Shown here one piece after another: positions 1-9,591 of a stretch of 64,000 nt of DNA. The translations under genes were made by a program, and so were the position numbers. This DNA is from Lysobacteraceae bacterium. Its GTDB lineage: Bacteria; Pseudomonadota; Gammaproteobacteria; Nevskiales; Nevskiaceae. How positions within the stretch are numbered: position 1 is the first letter of the stretch; each line of letters starts with the position of its first letter. The notes under the pieces are model-generated. The model ran no database searches and was not told the DNA's origin. It saw only the letters and a list, made by a program, of their open reading frames with translations. The DNA is taken from the NCBI GenBank assembly GCA_013823855.1, contig PNMW01000035.1:86151-150150 (forward strand), written 5' to 3'.

Positions 1-108
1 GCACGCGCGCTGCTCGCCAGTCCGTCGGCTTGGGAACACGTCGTTTTCGACGACGTTGGCAGCAAGACGCCGACTTTTTACGGCAGTTCGACACCGGTCC
101 CTGCTTGA
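1..108 (+). CDS. lpxC: UDP-3-O-acyl-N-acetylglucosamine deacetylase, C-terminal end (partial)
   Basis: Only the last 35 codons and the TGA stop (106-108) are in the window. The frame from base 1 gives a tail of the form ALLASPxAWExVxFDD, which matches the C-terminus of LpxC, the zinc deacetylase that commits UDP-GlcNAc derivatives to lipid A synthesis. The neighbours support this: in many gammaproteobacteria lpxC is followed by a reverse-strand DUF721/dciA gene, an M23 peptidase and secA, exactly as here. The catalytic domains lie upstream of the window and cannot be checked. The short tail is the only direct evidence, but synteny makes the call fairly safe. Confidence 0.8.
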   Translation, partial: ARALLASPSAWEHVVFDDVGSKTPTFYGSSTPVPA

Positions 109-118
109 CCGGCGGCTT

Positions 119-139
119 GCGCGGCAGCGGAGGCCGCGC
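119..139. terminator. hairpin between convergent lpxC and dciA-like genes
   Basis: A perfect 7-bp stem (GCGCGGC at 119-125, GCCGCGC at 133-139) with a 7-nt loop fills the 48-bp gap between the lpxC stop and the stop of the reverse-strand gene. There is no clear T-tract on either side, so termination is inferred from position and structure only. Confidence 0.35.
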
Positions 140-156
140 TTAGACTCCCCCGTGCA

Positions 157-480
157 TTATTTTTGTGCGTCCAAGCGAGCGCTGGGTCGCACTTTGATCT
201 CGAGGCGCAGGGACGGATTTTCCAGCTTCTGCTGCAGGAATTGGATCAATTCCTGCGTGCGGTAGCGAAGCTGGGTGTGGGCTGCGGCCGAGGCGACATG
301 AATGACGACAATGTCCTCGCGCTCGTTGGCCACGCACAGGGAGCTTGCCAGCGGTTCATGCGCCCATTCGCGGACCATCTCCTGGATGATCGTGAGACGT
401 CCGGCCTGCCGGAGCAGGCGCTGAACCGGAGAACCAGGTAGTGCAAGGTGTGCGCCGAGGCGATCGTCGTCCGCGTGCAT
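157..480 (-). CDS. DUF721/DciA-like protein
   Basis: A 107-residue protein of the DUF721 family. Proteins of this family include DciA, which helps load the replicative helicase DnaB. The core (about residues 15-95) has the family pattern of an N-terminal helix, a WxxxVG-like segment represented here by VREWAHEPLA, and an alternating beta section LxVxVxSxxxxxxLRxxxxEL seen as VVIHVASAAAHTQLRYRTQEL. I chose the ATG at 478-480, which leaves 52 bp to the divergent M23 gene. An in-frame ATG at 532-534 would add 18 residues and would overlap the start of that gene. The position between lpxC and an M23 peptidase before secA is the standard one in Pseudomonas-like genomes. Whether this short version acts as DciA is inferred. 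Confidence 0.75.
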   Translation of the reverse strand: MHADDDRLGAHLALPGSPVQRLLRQAGRLTIIQEMVREWAHEPLASSLCVANEREDIVVIHVASAAAHTQLRYRTQELIQFLQQKLENPSLRLEIKVRPSARLDAQK

Positions 481-532
481 TGGAAAGTGTCGCCCTGTTG
501 TTCGCGGGCCGTAATCGTGGGTGAAGCGTTGC

Positions 533-1462
533 ATGGATATTATCCTCGTCAGCCATAGCCGGGGCCGGACCTGGCGGCTGAGACTCGACCCGAAGCGGGG
601 GCTGACCTGGTTGCCGCTGGCCGCTGGCGCGCTGATCGTGCTGGGCCTGAGCTTTCTCGCCGGGATGAGCCTGCAGTCGGATCGCGGCCTGCTGCCGAAG
701 CGGGTCATCGGCGCCTGGGGCGAAGCGTTTTCGCAGCAGCGTGAAGAGCTGGCGCAGGCGCGCGCCAAGGCCGAGGAAGACGCCAGCGCGCTGGCGCGGC
801 GCATCGCCCAGCTTCAGGCGCACGTGATCCGGCTCGACGCCGCCGGCTCGCGCCTGACCCAGATCGCCAATATCGATCCGGCCGAGTTCAACTTCGAAAC
901 GCCGCCGCCGCTGGGTGGCCCGGAGACCGAAGCCTCCGGCGCGCCGGCCGTGCTCGCCGATGTCATCGGCTCGCTCGACCGTCTGCAGACCCTGCTCGGC
1001 GATCGCGAACGGCAGATGCGCGTGCTCGAAGACCTGCTGCTGGCCAGCCGGCTGCAGCGCGAAGTCAAGCCGAGCGGCTGGCCGGTCGACGCCGGCTACA
1101 TCACCTCCGGCTATGGCACGCGTACCGATCCGTTCACCGGCCTGCGCACGACCCATCCGGGGATCGATTTCGCTGCGGCCGAAGGCACCCCGGTGCTTGC
1201 GGTCGCCAGCGGCATCGTCACCGAGTCCAAGGCGGAAAACGGTTACGGCCAGCTTGTCGAAATCAATCACGGCAACGGCTATCGCACGCGCTACGGTCAC
1301 AACTCGAAACTGCTGGTGAAGCCGGGTGATCGCGTGCTGAAGGGTCAGCAGATTGCCCTGATGGGTTCTACCGGTCGCTCGACCGGGCCGCATGTCCATT
1401 TCGAGCTGGTACTGAACGGCAGCACCGTCAACCCGACCCAGTACCTCGACGCTGCGCACTGA
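533..1462 (+). CDS. M23 family (LytM-type) peptidase, membrane anchored
   Basis: A 309-residue envelope protein. It has a basic cytoplasmic N-terminus, one membrane segment (about residues 27-47), a charged helical/coiled-coil stretch (65-105 and 145-175), then a LytM domain (185-305). The zinc site of active M23 endopeptidases is present: H208 and D212 in HPGID, H256 in RYGHN, and H287/H289 in GPHVHFE, so this should be a true peptidoglycan DD-endopeptidase and not a degenerate EnvC-type activator. A GTG at 521 in the same frame would add four residues; I prefer the ATG at 533. It lies just upstream of secA in the conserved cluster. The natural substrate cross-link is not evident from sequence. 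Confidence 0.9.
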   Translation: MDIILVSHSRGRTWRLRLDPKRGLTWLPLAAGALIVLGLSFLAGMSLQSDRGLLPKRVIGAWGEAFSQQREELAQARAKAEEDASALARRIAQLQAHVIRLDAAGSRLTQIANIDPAEFNFETPPPLGGPETEASGAPAVLADVIGSLDRLQTLLGDRERQMRVLEDLLLASRLQREVKPSGWPVDAGYITSGYGTRTDPFTGLRTTHPGIDFAAAEGTPVLAVASGIVTESKAENGYGQLVEINHGNGYRTRYGHNSKLLVKPGDRVLKGQQIALMGSTGRSTGPHVHFELVLNGSTVNPTQYLDAAH

Positions 1463-1584
1463 GTCCAGGCGCAGCACTCGCTATTGAAAGCGAAACAGCC
1501 GTGCCAAAGCTCTGAGGCATAATCGGCGCCTTTCGTCCGTACCGGGCCCTTCTCTGCCCGTGCAGCACTCAGACTTCGGAACCC

Positions 1585-4341
1585 ATGTTCAACAACCTTC
1601 TGGCGCGCGTCTTCGGCAGCCGCAATCAACGCATCGTCAAGCGCCTCGGCGCCGTGGTCAGCGTGGTCAACGCGCTGGAGCCGAAGTATCAGGCGATGTC
1701 CGACGAGGAACTGGGCCGCCAGACCCTGGTGTTGCGCGAGCGCCTCGCCAAGGGCGAAAGCCTCGATGACCTGCGCGCCGACGCCTTCGCCGTGGTCCGC
1801 GAGGCCGGCAAGCGGGTGATGAACATGCGTCATTTCGACGTGCAGCTGATCGGCGGCGCCGCGCTGCACGAAGGCAAGATCGCCGAAATGCGCACCGGCG
1901 AAGGCAAGACCCTGGTCGCCACCTTGCCGACCTACCTGAATGCGCTCAGCGGCAAGGGCGTTCACGTGGTCACCGTCAACGACTACTTGGCGCGCCGCGA
2001 CGCCGAGTGGATGGGCCGCATCTTCCGCTTTCTCGGCATGAGCGTCGGCGTGGTGGTGTCCGGGCAGAGCACCGAAGAGAAGCGCGAGGCGTACAAGGCC
2101 GACATCACCTACGGCCAGAACAACGAATTCGGCTTCGACTACCTGCGCGACAACATGGCCTTCTCGCTCGACGAGAAAGTCCAGCGCGGCCTGAACTACG
2201 CGGTGATCGACGAAGTCGACTCGATCCTGATCGACGAAGCCCGCACGCCGCTGATCATCTCCGGCCCGACCGACGACGACCCGGAGCTGTGGCGCAAGCT
2301 CAACGCGCTGATCCCGAAGCTCAAGCGGCAGAAGGACGAGGAAGACCTCGACGGCGACTTCCATGTCGAGGAGAAGGGCAAGCAGGTCCACCTGTCCGAA
2401 GCCGGCCACGAGCATGTCGAGGACCTGCTGCGCGCCGCCGGCCTGCTCGGCGAGGACGAAAGCCTTTATGACGCCAGCCGCATCGTGCTGGTCCATCACC
2501 TGAATGCGCTGCTGCGCGCTCACCACCTGTATCGCAAGGATGTCGAGTACATCGTCCGCGGCGGCCAGGTGGTGATCATCGATGAATTCACCGGCCGCAT
2601 GATGTCCGGCCGCCGCTGGTCCGATGGCCTGCATCAGGCCGTCGAAGCCAAGGAAGGCGTGCAGATCCAGCAGGAGAGCCAGACGCTCGCCTCGATCACC
2701 TTCCAGAACTATTTCCGCCTGTACGCGAAGCTGTCCGGCATGACCGGCACCGCCGATACCGAAGCCTTCGAGTTCCAGAGCATCTACAACCTGGAAGTCG
2801 TGGTCATTCCGACCAACCGGCCGATGATCCGCGACGACCGCGGCGACCTGATCTACATCAGCGCCAAGGGCAAGTTCGATGCCGTGATAAAGGACATCGA
2901 GGAAGTCCATGCCAAGGGCCAGCCGATCCTGGTCGGCACGGCCAGCATCGAAACCTCCGAACTGCTGTCCGGCCTGCTGCGCCAGAAGGGCATCGTCCAC
3001 GAAGTGCTGAACGCCAAGCAGCACGAGCGCGAAGCCGAGATCGTGGCCCAGGCCGGCCGTGCCGGTGCGGTGACGATCGCCACCAACATGGCCGGCCGTG
3101 GTACCGACATCGTGCTCGGCGGCTCGCTGGAAGCCGAGCTGCACGTGATTCCGGAAGACGACGTCGCCGGCCGCGAAGCCGCGAAGGCGGCATGGAAGCT
3201 TCGCCACGACGCCGTGCTGGCGTCCGGCGGTCTCTACGTGATCGGCTCCGAGCGCCATGAATCGCGGCGCATCGACAACCAGCTTCGCGGCCGCTCCGGC
3301 CGTCAGGGCGATCCGGGCGCGACCCGCTTCTACCTGTCGCTCGACGACACGCTGATGCGCATCTTCGCGCCGCCGTCGATGCGCGGCCTGCTGCAGCGCC
3401 TCGGCATGCAGGAAGGCGAGGCGCTGGAAGCGAAGATGGTGACCCGCTCGATCGAGACCGCGCAGCGCAAGGTCGAGGCGCACAACTTCGACATCCGCAA
3501 GAACCTGCTCGAATACGACAACGTCGCCAACGACCAGCGCAAGGCGATCTACGAGCTCAGAGACGAGCTGATGGGCGCCACCGTGGTGACGCCGATGATC
3601 GACGACATCCGCGCTGATGTCGTCGCCGCCGTGGTCGCCGCCCATGTGCCGCCGCAGAGTCCGGAAGAGCTGTGGACGCTCGATGGTCTCGAGGACGCGC
3701 TGCGCAAGGATTTCGCGCTGAGCCTGCCGATTCGCGAGTGGGCCGAGCAGGACAACCAGCTCGACGACAGGAAGATCGCCGCGCGGATCGTCGAAGCGCT
3801 GGCGCTGACCTATGCCGACAAGAAGGCCAAGATCGGCGATCAGGTGCTGGAATCGTTCGAGCGCGAAACCCTGCTGCGCGTGATCGACACCTACTGGCGC
3901 GAGCATCTGGCGGCAATGGACTACCTGAGGCTCGGCATCCACTTGCGCGGCTACGCGCAGAAGGACCCGAAGCAGGAGTACAAGCGCGAAGCGTTCACGA
4001 TGTTCAACGACATGCTGGCCCGCTTCAAGCACGAGGTGATCTCGCGCCTGGCCCGCATCCAGATCCTCACCGAAGCCGAAGTGCAGGCGCTCGAAGAAGC
4101 ACGCCGCAACGCGGCACGGCCGATGGAATTCCAGCACGCGGACGCCCAGTCGGCTGTGGCCGAAGTGGTGCCGGAACTGGCTCCGCCGCCCCCTCCGGTG
4201 GCGCAGGGCCGGCCGCTGAACGCACCGCCGCCGCGGGCAGATGTCGCGCCGCGCAGCGATTTCGCCAAGGTCGGTCGCAACGACCCCTGCCCCTGCGGCT
4301 CGGGCAAGAAATTCAAGCAGTGCCACGGCGCGCTGGTCTGA
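1585..4341 (+). CDS. secA: Protein translocase ATPase SecA
   Basis: Full-length SecA, 918 residues, the motor that pushes preproteins through SecYEG. Visible parts: nucleotide-binding fold 1 with Walker A in MRTGEGKT (102-109) and the DEAD-like [15 protein letters not shown]; the preprotein cross-linking region; NBF2 with [11 protein letters not shown] and the GRSGRQGD motif; the helical scaffold; a proline/alanine-rich linker (about 855-890); and the C-terminal SEC-C zinc knuckle, C902, C904, C913 and H914 in [14 protein letters not shown], which binds SecB and phospholipid. The start at 1585 gives the typical MFxxLLxxxFGSRNxR N-terminus. The 122-bp upstream gap contains a CATAAT box at 1518-1523 that could be a -10 element, but I could not match it with a convincing -35. 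No secM-like gene lies upstream. Confidence 0.98.
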   Translation: MFNNLLARVFGSRNQRIVKRLGAVVSVVNALEPKYQAMSDEELGRQTLVLRERLAKGESLDDLRADAFAVVREAGKRVMNMRHFDVQLIGGAALHEGKIAEMRTGEGKTLVATLPTYLNALSGKGVHVVTVNDYLARRDAEWMGRIFRFLGMSVGVVVSGQSTEEKREAYKADITYGQNNEFGFDYLRDNMAFSLDEKVQRGLNYAVIDEVDSILIDEARTPLIISGPTDDDPELWRKLNALIPKLKRQKDEEDLDGDFHVEEKGKQVHLSEAGHEHVEDLLRAAGLLGEDESLYDASRIVLVHHLNALLRAHHLYRKDVEYIVRGGQVVIIDEFTGRMMSGRRWSDGLHQAVEAKEGVQIQQESQTLASITFQNYFRLYAKLSGMTGTADTEAFEFQSIYNLEVVVIPTNRPMIRDDRGDLIYISAKGKFDAVIKDIEEVHAKGQPILVGTASIETSELLSGLLRQKGIVHEVLNAKQHEREAEIVAQAGRAGAVTIATNMAGRGTDIVLGGSLEAELHVIPEDDVAGREAAKAAWKLRHDAVLASGGLYVIGSERHESRRIDNQLRGRSGRQGDPGATRFYLSLDDTLMRIFAPPSMRGLLQRLGMQEGEALEAKMVTRSIETAQRKVEAHNFDIRKNLLEYDNVANDQRKAIYELRDELMGATVVTPMIDDIRADVVAAVVAAHVPPQSPEELWTLDGLEDALRKDFALSLPIREWAEQDNQLDDRKIAARIVEALALTYADKKAKIGDQVLESFERETLLRVIDTYWREHLAAMDYLRLGIHLRGYAQKDPKQEYKREAFTMFNDMLARFKHEVISRLARIQILTEAEVQALEEARRNAARPMEFQHADAQSAVAEVVPELAPPPPPVAQGRPLNAPPPRADVAPRSDFAKVGRNDPCPCGSGKKFKQCHGALV

Positions 4342-4357
4342 TTCCGAGAGTTTCCCG

Positions 4358-5578
4358 ATGCCCGTCAATCTCGATGCCCCCGGTCCGCTGGCGCCGGTCG
4401 CCGGTGTTCGTCTCGGTTCTGCGGAAGCGGCGATCAAGAAGCCCGGCCGTCAGGACCTGCTGGTCGTCGAACTCGCCGCCGGCTCCCGCGTCGCCGGCAT
4501 GTTCACGCAGAACGCGTTCTGTGCCGCCCCGGTGCAGGTCTGCCGCGAACGCCTGGCGGCGGCGACGAACATCCGTGCGCTGCTGATCAACGCCGGCAAT
4601 GCCAATGCGGCAACCGGTGCGCAGGGGCTGGCCAATGCCCGCGAAACCAGTGCCGCTGTCGCCGCCGCGATCGGCTGCGAGCCGGCGCAGGTGCTGCCGT
4701 TCTCGACCGGCGTGATCGGCCAGCAGCTGCCGGTGGCGCGGATGGTCGAGGCGATTCCGAAGGCCGTCGCCCATCTGCAGGCCGATGCCTGGAACGCGGC
4801 GGCCCGCGCGATCATGACCACCGACACGGTGCCGAAGGGCGCCTCGCGCACGGTCGCCACCTCGCAAGGGGCGGTCACCGTGACCGGCATCGCCAAGGGC
4901 GTCGGCATGATCTATCCGAACATGGCGACCCTGCTCGCCTACATCGGCACCGATGCCCGGCTGACGGCCGAGGCCACCGACAGCCTGCTCAAGTCGGCCG
5001 TTGCCGCCTCGTTCAACAGCGCTACGGTCGACGGCGATACCTCGACCAACGATTCCTGCGTGCTGTTCGCGACCGCCCGGGTCGGCGCGGTCGACGTCGA
5101 TGCCGCGCACGCCGATTTCCCGCTGATCGCCGAAGCCGTCACCGAGGTCTGCATCGAACTGGCGCAGGCGATCGTCCGCGATGGCGAGGGTGCGACGCGC
5201 TTCATCACGGTGGATGTCGAAACGGCCGGCACGGTCGACGAAGCGCGGCTGGTGGCGTACTCGATCGCCCACTCGCCGCTGGTCAAGACCGCGATGTTCG
5301 CTGGCGACGCCAACTGGGGGCGGCTGGCGATGGCGATCGGCAAGGCCGGCGTGCCCGGCCTCGACCCGGCGAAGGTCGACCTGTGGCTCGACGACGTGCG
5401 CCTGCTCGACGGCGGCGAACCGCATCCCTCGTACCACGAGGATCTCGGCGCGGCCGTCGTGGCCCGGCCGGAGTTCACGATCCGCGTGGCGCTGGGGCGC
5501 GGCGCGGCGAAGACCCGGGTCTGGACCTGCGACTTCAGCTACGACTACGTGAAGATCAACGCCGAATACCGGACCTGA
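4358..5578 (+). CDS. argJ: Bifunctional ornithine acetyltransferase / N-acetylglutamate synthase
   Basis: A 406-residue ArgJ, which moves the acetyl group from N-acetylornithine to glutamate in the cyclic arginine pathway and may also use acetyl-CoA. The self-cleavage site is present: KGVGMIYPNMATLL, with the scissile bond between A190 and T191, T191 being the nucleophile of the mature beta chain. Other family segments include NAGNANA near residues 77-83, STGVIG (116-121) and TVDGDTSTND. Start: the ATG at 4358, 16 bp after the secA stop, matches the usual N-terminus; upstream in-frame codons overlap secA. The secA-argJ-NUDIX order is conserved in relatives. It is probably co-transcribed with secA. 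Confidence 0.97.
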   Translation: MPVNLDAPGPLAPVAGVRLGSAEAAIKKPGRQDLLVVELAAGSRVAGMFTQNAFCAAPVQVCRERLAAATNIRALLINAGNANAATGAQGLANARETSAAVAAAIGCEPAQVLPFSTGVIGQQLPVARMVEAIPKAVAHLQADAWNAAARAIMTTDTVPKGASRTVATSQGAVTVTGIAKGVGMIYPNMATLLAYIGTDARLTAEATDSLLKSAVAASFNSATVDGDTSTNDSCVLFATARVGAVDVDAAHADFPLIAEAVTEVCIELAQAIVRDGEGATRFITVDVETAGTVDEARLVAYSIAHSPLVKTAMFAGDANWGRLAMAIGKAGVPGLDPAKVDLWLDDVRLLDGGEPHPSYHEDLGAAVVARPEFTIRVALGRGAAKTRVWTCDFSYDYVKINAEYRT

Positions 5579-5584
5579 AGCAGG

Positions 5585-5724
5585 CGTCCTCGCGCCAAGG
5601 CGCAAGGTTTCGTTGCGCAGAGGCGCAAAGCTGCTTCACGCAAAGGCGCCAAGACGCGAAGAAACAACAGTGGGAGAAGCTTTTTGACGGAAAGCTTTTC
5701 TCCGCGTCTTTGCGCCGTTGCGTG
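5585..5724. repeat. Interspersed imperfect palindrome, copy 1 (GC-rich variant)
   Basis: The gap between the convergent argJ and dienelactone hydrolase genes is filled by short units of the type GGCGCAAAG/GACGCGAAG. The main arms are 5637-5664 and 5697-5724 (28 nt each, about 80% complementary), with an inner AAGCTT...AAGCTT hairpin; extra units precede the left arm (5590-5630). Its layout matches the elements at 12232, 22388 and 27501. Confidence 0.7.
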
Positions 5725-5740
5725 CGCGTGCTTGGGAGCG

Positions 5741-6454
<714 letters not shown>

Positions 6455-6600
6455 GCGAGTGTTTCTCCTGAACGGTTGAATCGGGTGATCGATGCGATGA
6501 AGCGGAATGCCTGGCGCCTGCGGCGCGGCGAATCATGCCGGTGCGATTGTGACCGCACTGCGCCCGGCCTTGCGACCGGAATCGACGTGGTGCGCGCCCG

Positions 6601-7542
6601 ATGAGCGCGCTGCCGCTGATCCCGGTCGCCTGCGGGGTGCTGATCGACGGCGACGGCCGACTGCTGATCGCCCAGCGCCCGGTCGGCAAGATCGCCGCCG
6701 GCAAGTGGGAGTTTCCGGGCGGCAAGATCGAAGCCGGTGAAACCACGCTCGATGCGCTGGGCCGCGAGCTGCACGAGGAACTCGGCATCACCGTGCGCCG
6801 GGCGCGGCCGCTGCTGCGCTTCCGGCATGACTACCGCGACCGCCACGTGCTGCTCGACACCTGGTGCGTCGAGGCCTGGGACGGCGAGCCGGTGTCGCGC
6901 GAGCAGCAGGCATTCGCCTGGCGGGAAGCCGATGCGCTGGCCGATCTCGACCTGCTGCCGACCGTCGCCCCGATCATCAAGGCGCTGCGGCTGCCGCCGC
7001 AGTACGTGTTCACCCGGCCCGATGCGACGCTGTTCGAACTGCTGAGCGGACTGACCCGGCTGCCGCGCGGCGCGCTGCTGCGGCTGCGGCTGCCGGGGCT
7101 TTCCGAGCGCGACTACGCGGCGCTGGCCACGGCCTTGCTGCCCGCCGCCCGCGCAGCCGGCCTGAAGCTGGTCCTCGATCGCGATCCGGCGCTGGTCGCT
7201 GCACTCGGCGCTGACGGCTGGCACGCCACCGCTGCCGCGCTGAAGCGCTACGGCGCCCGGCCGATCGCCGCCGATCGCTGGTTCGGCGCCTCGGTGCACT
7301 GCGCCGAGGACCTGCGCGCAGCGCAGATCGTCGACGCCGATTTCGCCGTGCTCGGCCCGGTGTTCGAGACCGCCACCCATCCCGGCACGCCGGGTATCGG
7401 CTGGGACGGCTTCGTGGCGCGGCGCGGCGAAGCGGCGCTGCCGGTCTATGCGCTCGGCGGGCTCGACCAGGGCGATCTCGCCGCTGCACGGCGCCACGGC
7501 GCCCAGGGCATCGCCGCGATCAGCGCCTTCTGGCCGCGCTGA
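6601..7542 (+). CDS. NUDIX (MutT-like) hydrolase fused to a thiamine-phosphate-synthase-like domain
   Basis: 313 residues in two domains. Residues 1-130 are a NUDIX fold with a perfect box, GX5EX7REUXEEXGU: G41, E47, R55-E56, E59-E60, G62-I63. This would sanitise oxidised nucleotides such as 8-oxo-dGTP. Residues 150-313 resemble the TMP-TENI barrel of ThiE, with the phosphate-binding end LGPVFxTxxHPGxPGIGW and the closing ALGG motif. This fusion is common in gammaproteobacteria next to argJ/secA; the barrel is usually not thought to be the main ThiE. The start ATG at 6601 overlaps nothing. The stop codon lies in the hairpin at 7534-7560. Confidence 0.93.
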   Translation: MSALPLIPVACGVLIDGDGRLLIAQRPVGKIAAGKWEFPGGKIEAGETTLDALGRELHEELGITVRRARPLLRFRHDYRDRHVLLDTWCVEAWDGEPVSREQQAFAWREADALADLDLLPTVAPIIKALRLPPQYVFTRPDATLFELLSGLTRLPRGALLRLRLPGLSERDYAALATALLPAARAAGLKLVLDRDPALVAALGADGWHATAAALKRYGARPIAADRWFGASVHCAEDLRAAQIVDADFAVLGPVFETATHPGTPGIGWDGFVARRGEAALPVYALGGLDQGDLAAARRHGAQGIAAISAFWPR

Positions 7543-7560
7543 GCGCCGCTCTCAGCGCGG
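7534..7560. terminator. Shared hairpin containing the stop codons of two convergent genes
   Basis: CCGCGCTGAG (7534-7543) and CTCAGCGCGG (7551-7560) form a perfect 10-bp stem around a 7-nt loop. The TGA of the NUDIX gene (7540-7542) and the TGA of the tetR gene (7552-7554 on the minus strand) both lie in the stem. No T-tract follows on either strand, so action as a terminator is inferred. Confidence 0.5.
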
Positions 7561-8154
7561 TGCCGTGATCAGCCGCGCCGCCATCGCCGCCAGTTCGTCG
7601 ATCAGCTCCTCGCGTTCGAACATCGCCGGCGACGGCAGGCTCAGGTAGCGCAGCAGGGTGAACACGATGCTGTTGATCAGGATGAAGGCGCGCGCCGGCG
7701 ACGGGTCGACCGCGTGCTCGCGGATCTGGGCGAGCGCGTAGGCGCGCAGCAGGTCGAGCATGCGCTGCTCGAAACGGTGCAGGCCGCGGGCGATGTCGAG
7801 CCGGTGCCAGTGGCGCATCAGCTCGCGCGCCAGCCCCTGGCGGGCTTCGAAGACCTCGAACGCGGCGATCAGCAGCGCCCGCGCGAAGGCCTGCGGATCG
7901 GCGCCGACATTGAGCGGCGCGACCCGGTCGACGGCAGCGATCAGATCGCTGTTGACCCGCTCCATCAGGGCCGCGACCAGGGTGCTCTTGTTGTCGAAGT
8001 ACTGGTACAGCGAGCCGACGCTGACCCCGGCACGGGCGGCGACCCGCACCGTGGTCAGGGCTTCCAGCCCGTCGCGGGCCACCACTTCGCCGGCGGCATC
8101 GATCAGGCTGTCGACGAGGACGCGGGCACGCTGCTGGATCGGTTTCTTGCGCAT
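7552..8154 (-). CDS. TetR family transcriptional regulator
   Basis: A 200-residue regulator. Residues 15-60 form the TetR helix-turn-helix: LIDAAGEVVARDGLEALTT, then VAARAGVSVGSLYQYFDNKSTL, with the GSLYQYF recognition-helix signature. The rest is a helical ligand-binding domain with no motif pointing to a ligand. The ATG at 8152-8154 was chosen because the reading upstream of it is not TetR-like. It is divergent from the DUF2236 gene across a 95-bp gap that holds a palindrome, so it very likely controls that gene and itself. Confidence 0.9.
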   Translation of the reverse strand: MRKKPIQQRARVLVDSLIDAAGEVVARDGLEALTTVRVAARAGVSVGSLYQYFDNKSTLVAALMERVNSDLIAAVDRVAPLNVGADPQAFARALLIAAFEVFEARQGLARELMRHWHRLDIARGLHRFEQRMLDLLRAYALAQIREHAVDPSPARAFILINSIVFTLLRYLSLPSPAMFEREELIDELAAMAARLITAPR

Positions 8155-8193
8155 GGGAAAGACGAGGAGGAAGCGAAGCAATCGCGAATTGAA

Positions 8194-8211
8194 TGCGAAT
8201 AAACATTCGCA
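8194..8211. promoter_or_regulatory. Probable TetR operator
   Basis: TGCGAAT-AAAC-ATTCGCA is a perfect 7-bp inverted repeat with a 4-bp centre, the size typical of TetR operators. It lies in the gap between the divergent tetR and DUF2236 genes, with a further GCGAAT half-site just left of it (about 8184-8189). A TTGAAT (8189-8194) overlaps its left edge and could be a -35 box for the DUF2236 gene. Confidence 0.6.
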
Positions 8212-8249
8212 ATAGGGTGCGCGTCAAGCCCTCCAGCGAAACCACCGAC

Positions 8250-9482
8250 ATGACCCAGATTGCGCCCGGCTTCATCCCGACCCGCCATCGCAAGAGCCCT
8301 GATTTTCTGAAAATGCTCGGCCTGGTCAGTCGCGTGGCACCGGCGATCCGCGAGCCGGACCCGGCGCGCTGGACCGACATCGGCGTTGCGCTGATGCAGG
8401 GCGATCCGGACATGGATGCGCTGCTGACCGCGATGCAGGCGCATGGCATGCGCGCGGCGCGGGCGCAGTTCGAGACCGTCCTCAGCCATGGCATCGACGC
8501 GGTGCCCGATGCGATTCCGGAACTGCGCGCCTTCTTCGAGCGCTATGCCGCGATCCCGAAGTGGCTGGATCGCCGACGCATCGAGCGCGGTGCCGAAGTG
8601 TTCAGCCGCTGCGGCCGCCATTCGCTGTACGTCGGCCGCGATGTCGCGCTGCTCGGCGGCTATCAGGCCAGCGCCTTCAATCGCACGCTGATCCTGACCG
8701 GCGCGCTGCAGAAAGGCCCGGCGCGACGGCTGGCCGAGACGGTGCAATGGTCGCTGGACTGCACCGCGCCGGGCGGGCTGGCCGTGTACGGCATCGGCTG
8801 GCGCTCGACCCTGATGGTCCGCTTCATCCATGCACTCGTACGCCGTTCGGTCGCCGCCCGCGACGACTGGCAGATGGCCGACTGGGGCCTGCCGATCAAC
8901 CAGCCGGACATGGCCGCCACCCTGTACGGTGCGCTGACCGTGCCGGTGCTCGGCGCGCGGCTGCTCGGCATGCCGCAGACGAGGCGCGAGCGCGACGACG
9001 TCGCCCATCTGGTGCGTTACGTCGGCTGGCTGATCGGGGTGGAGGAACGCTGGCTGGCCGATACCGAAGCGGCGTCGCTGGCGCAGTTGTTCGAGTTCCT
9101 GCTGAGCCTGACCAACCCGGACGAGACCAGCCCGCTGATGGCGGTACCGCTGGCGGACGAGCCGCTGAGCCGGCCGTATCCGAACTTCCGCTGGCTGCGC
9201 GGGCGCATCGAGCGTTCGATGCACCTGTCGATCGCCTGGGCGTTCCTCGGTGGCGACGCGATGCGCAAGCTCGGCTTGCCGAAGCGCGTGCTGCCCTGGT
9301 ACCCGCTGCTGGCGATCCCGGTGAACCTGGCACGGCACACGGCGGCAGCCGTCACGCCCGGCGGCCGGGCACGGCTGGCGCGTCGAGGTCGAGCCGCGCA
9401 GGAAGCCTACGTGCGCGGCCTGACGCCGCAGCAGCACACGGCGGTGATCGGCGAATCAGTGGTCGAGCCGAAGCACACGTAG
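8250..9482 (+). CDS. DUF2236 (MpaB / latex-clearing-protein-like) oxygenase family protein
   Basis: 410 residues of the DUF2236 family, which contains haem-dependent oxygenases such as the latex-clearing protein Lcp and fungal MpaB. Conserved pieces include the mid-protein VRFIHALVRR segment (family haem-ligand region), WGLPINQPDMAATL, and VGWLIGVEERWL. No membrane segment or signal peptide is obvious. The ATG at 8250 follows a plausible spacer; an earlier in-frame codon at 8193 would cross the operator. Pairing with a divergent TetR repressor is common for this family in hydrocarbon-using bacteria. The substrate is unknown. The TAG stop lies in the inverted repeat 9478-9591. Confidence 0.85.
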   Translation: MTQIAPGFIPTRHRKSPDFLKMLGLVSRVAPAIREPDPARWTDIGVALMQGDPDMDALLTAMQAHGMRAARAQFETVLSHGIDAVPDAIPELRAFFERYAAIPKWLDRRRIERGAEVFSRCGRHSLYVGRDVALLGGYQASAFNRTLILTGALQKGPARRLAETVQWSLDCTAPGGLAVYGIGWRSTLMVRFIHALVRRSVAARDDWQMADWGLPINQPDMAATLYGALTVPVLGARLLGMPQTRRERDDVAHLVRYVGWLIGVEERWLADTEAASLAQLFEFLLSLTNPDETSPLMAVPLADEPLSRPYPNFRWLRGRIERSMHLSIAWAFLGGDAMRKLGLPKRVLPWYPLLAIPVNLARHTAAAVTPGGRARLARRGRAAQEAYVRGLTPQQHTAVIGESVVEPKHT

Positions 9483-9591
9483 GGCGGGTCAAGACCCGCC
9501 GTTTTGGCCTTGGCGCAAATGTGATGGCAGGCTGCGATGCGCTGTTCTGACGGTGGCGCGAAGGTCATGGCGGGTCTCGACCCGCCCTACG
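9478..9591. repeat. REP-like inverted repeat carrying both flanking stop codons
   Basis: Outer arms of 13 bp, CGTAGGGCGGGTC (9478-9490) and its exact complement GACCCGCCCTACG (9579-9591). Each arm also closes on a nearby half to make a small hairpin: GGCGGGTC-AA-GACCCGCC at 9483-9500 and GGCGGGTC-TC-GACCCGCC at 9569-9586. The stop TAG of the DUF2236 gene (9480-9482) and the stop TAG of yacG (9587-9589, minus strand) are both inside the arms. Confidence 0.75.

Noticed and set aside
1463..1584. A sigma-70 promoter for secA from TTGAAA (about 1483) and CATAAT (1518)
   Set aside because: Spacing is about 28 bp, far from 16-18; I kept only a mention of the CATAAT box.
1345..4437. A 1030-codon frame on the minus strand opposite secA
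   Set aside because: Same artefact: no motifs, spans two real plus-strand genes, and secA is unmistakable.
8193..8249. Extended N-terminus for the DUF2236 protein
   Set aside because: It would translate through the probable TetR operator; the ATG at 8250 matches the family start better.
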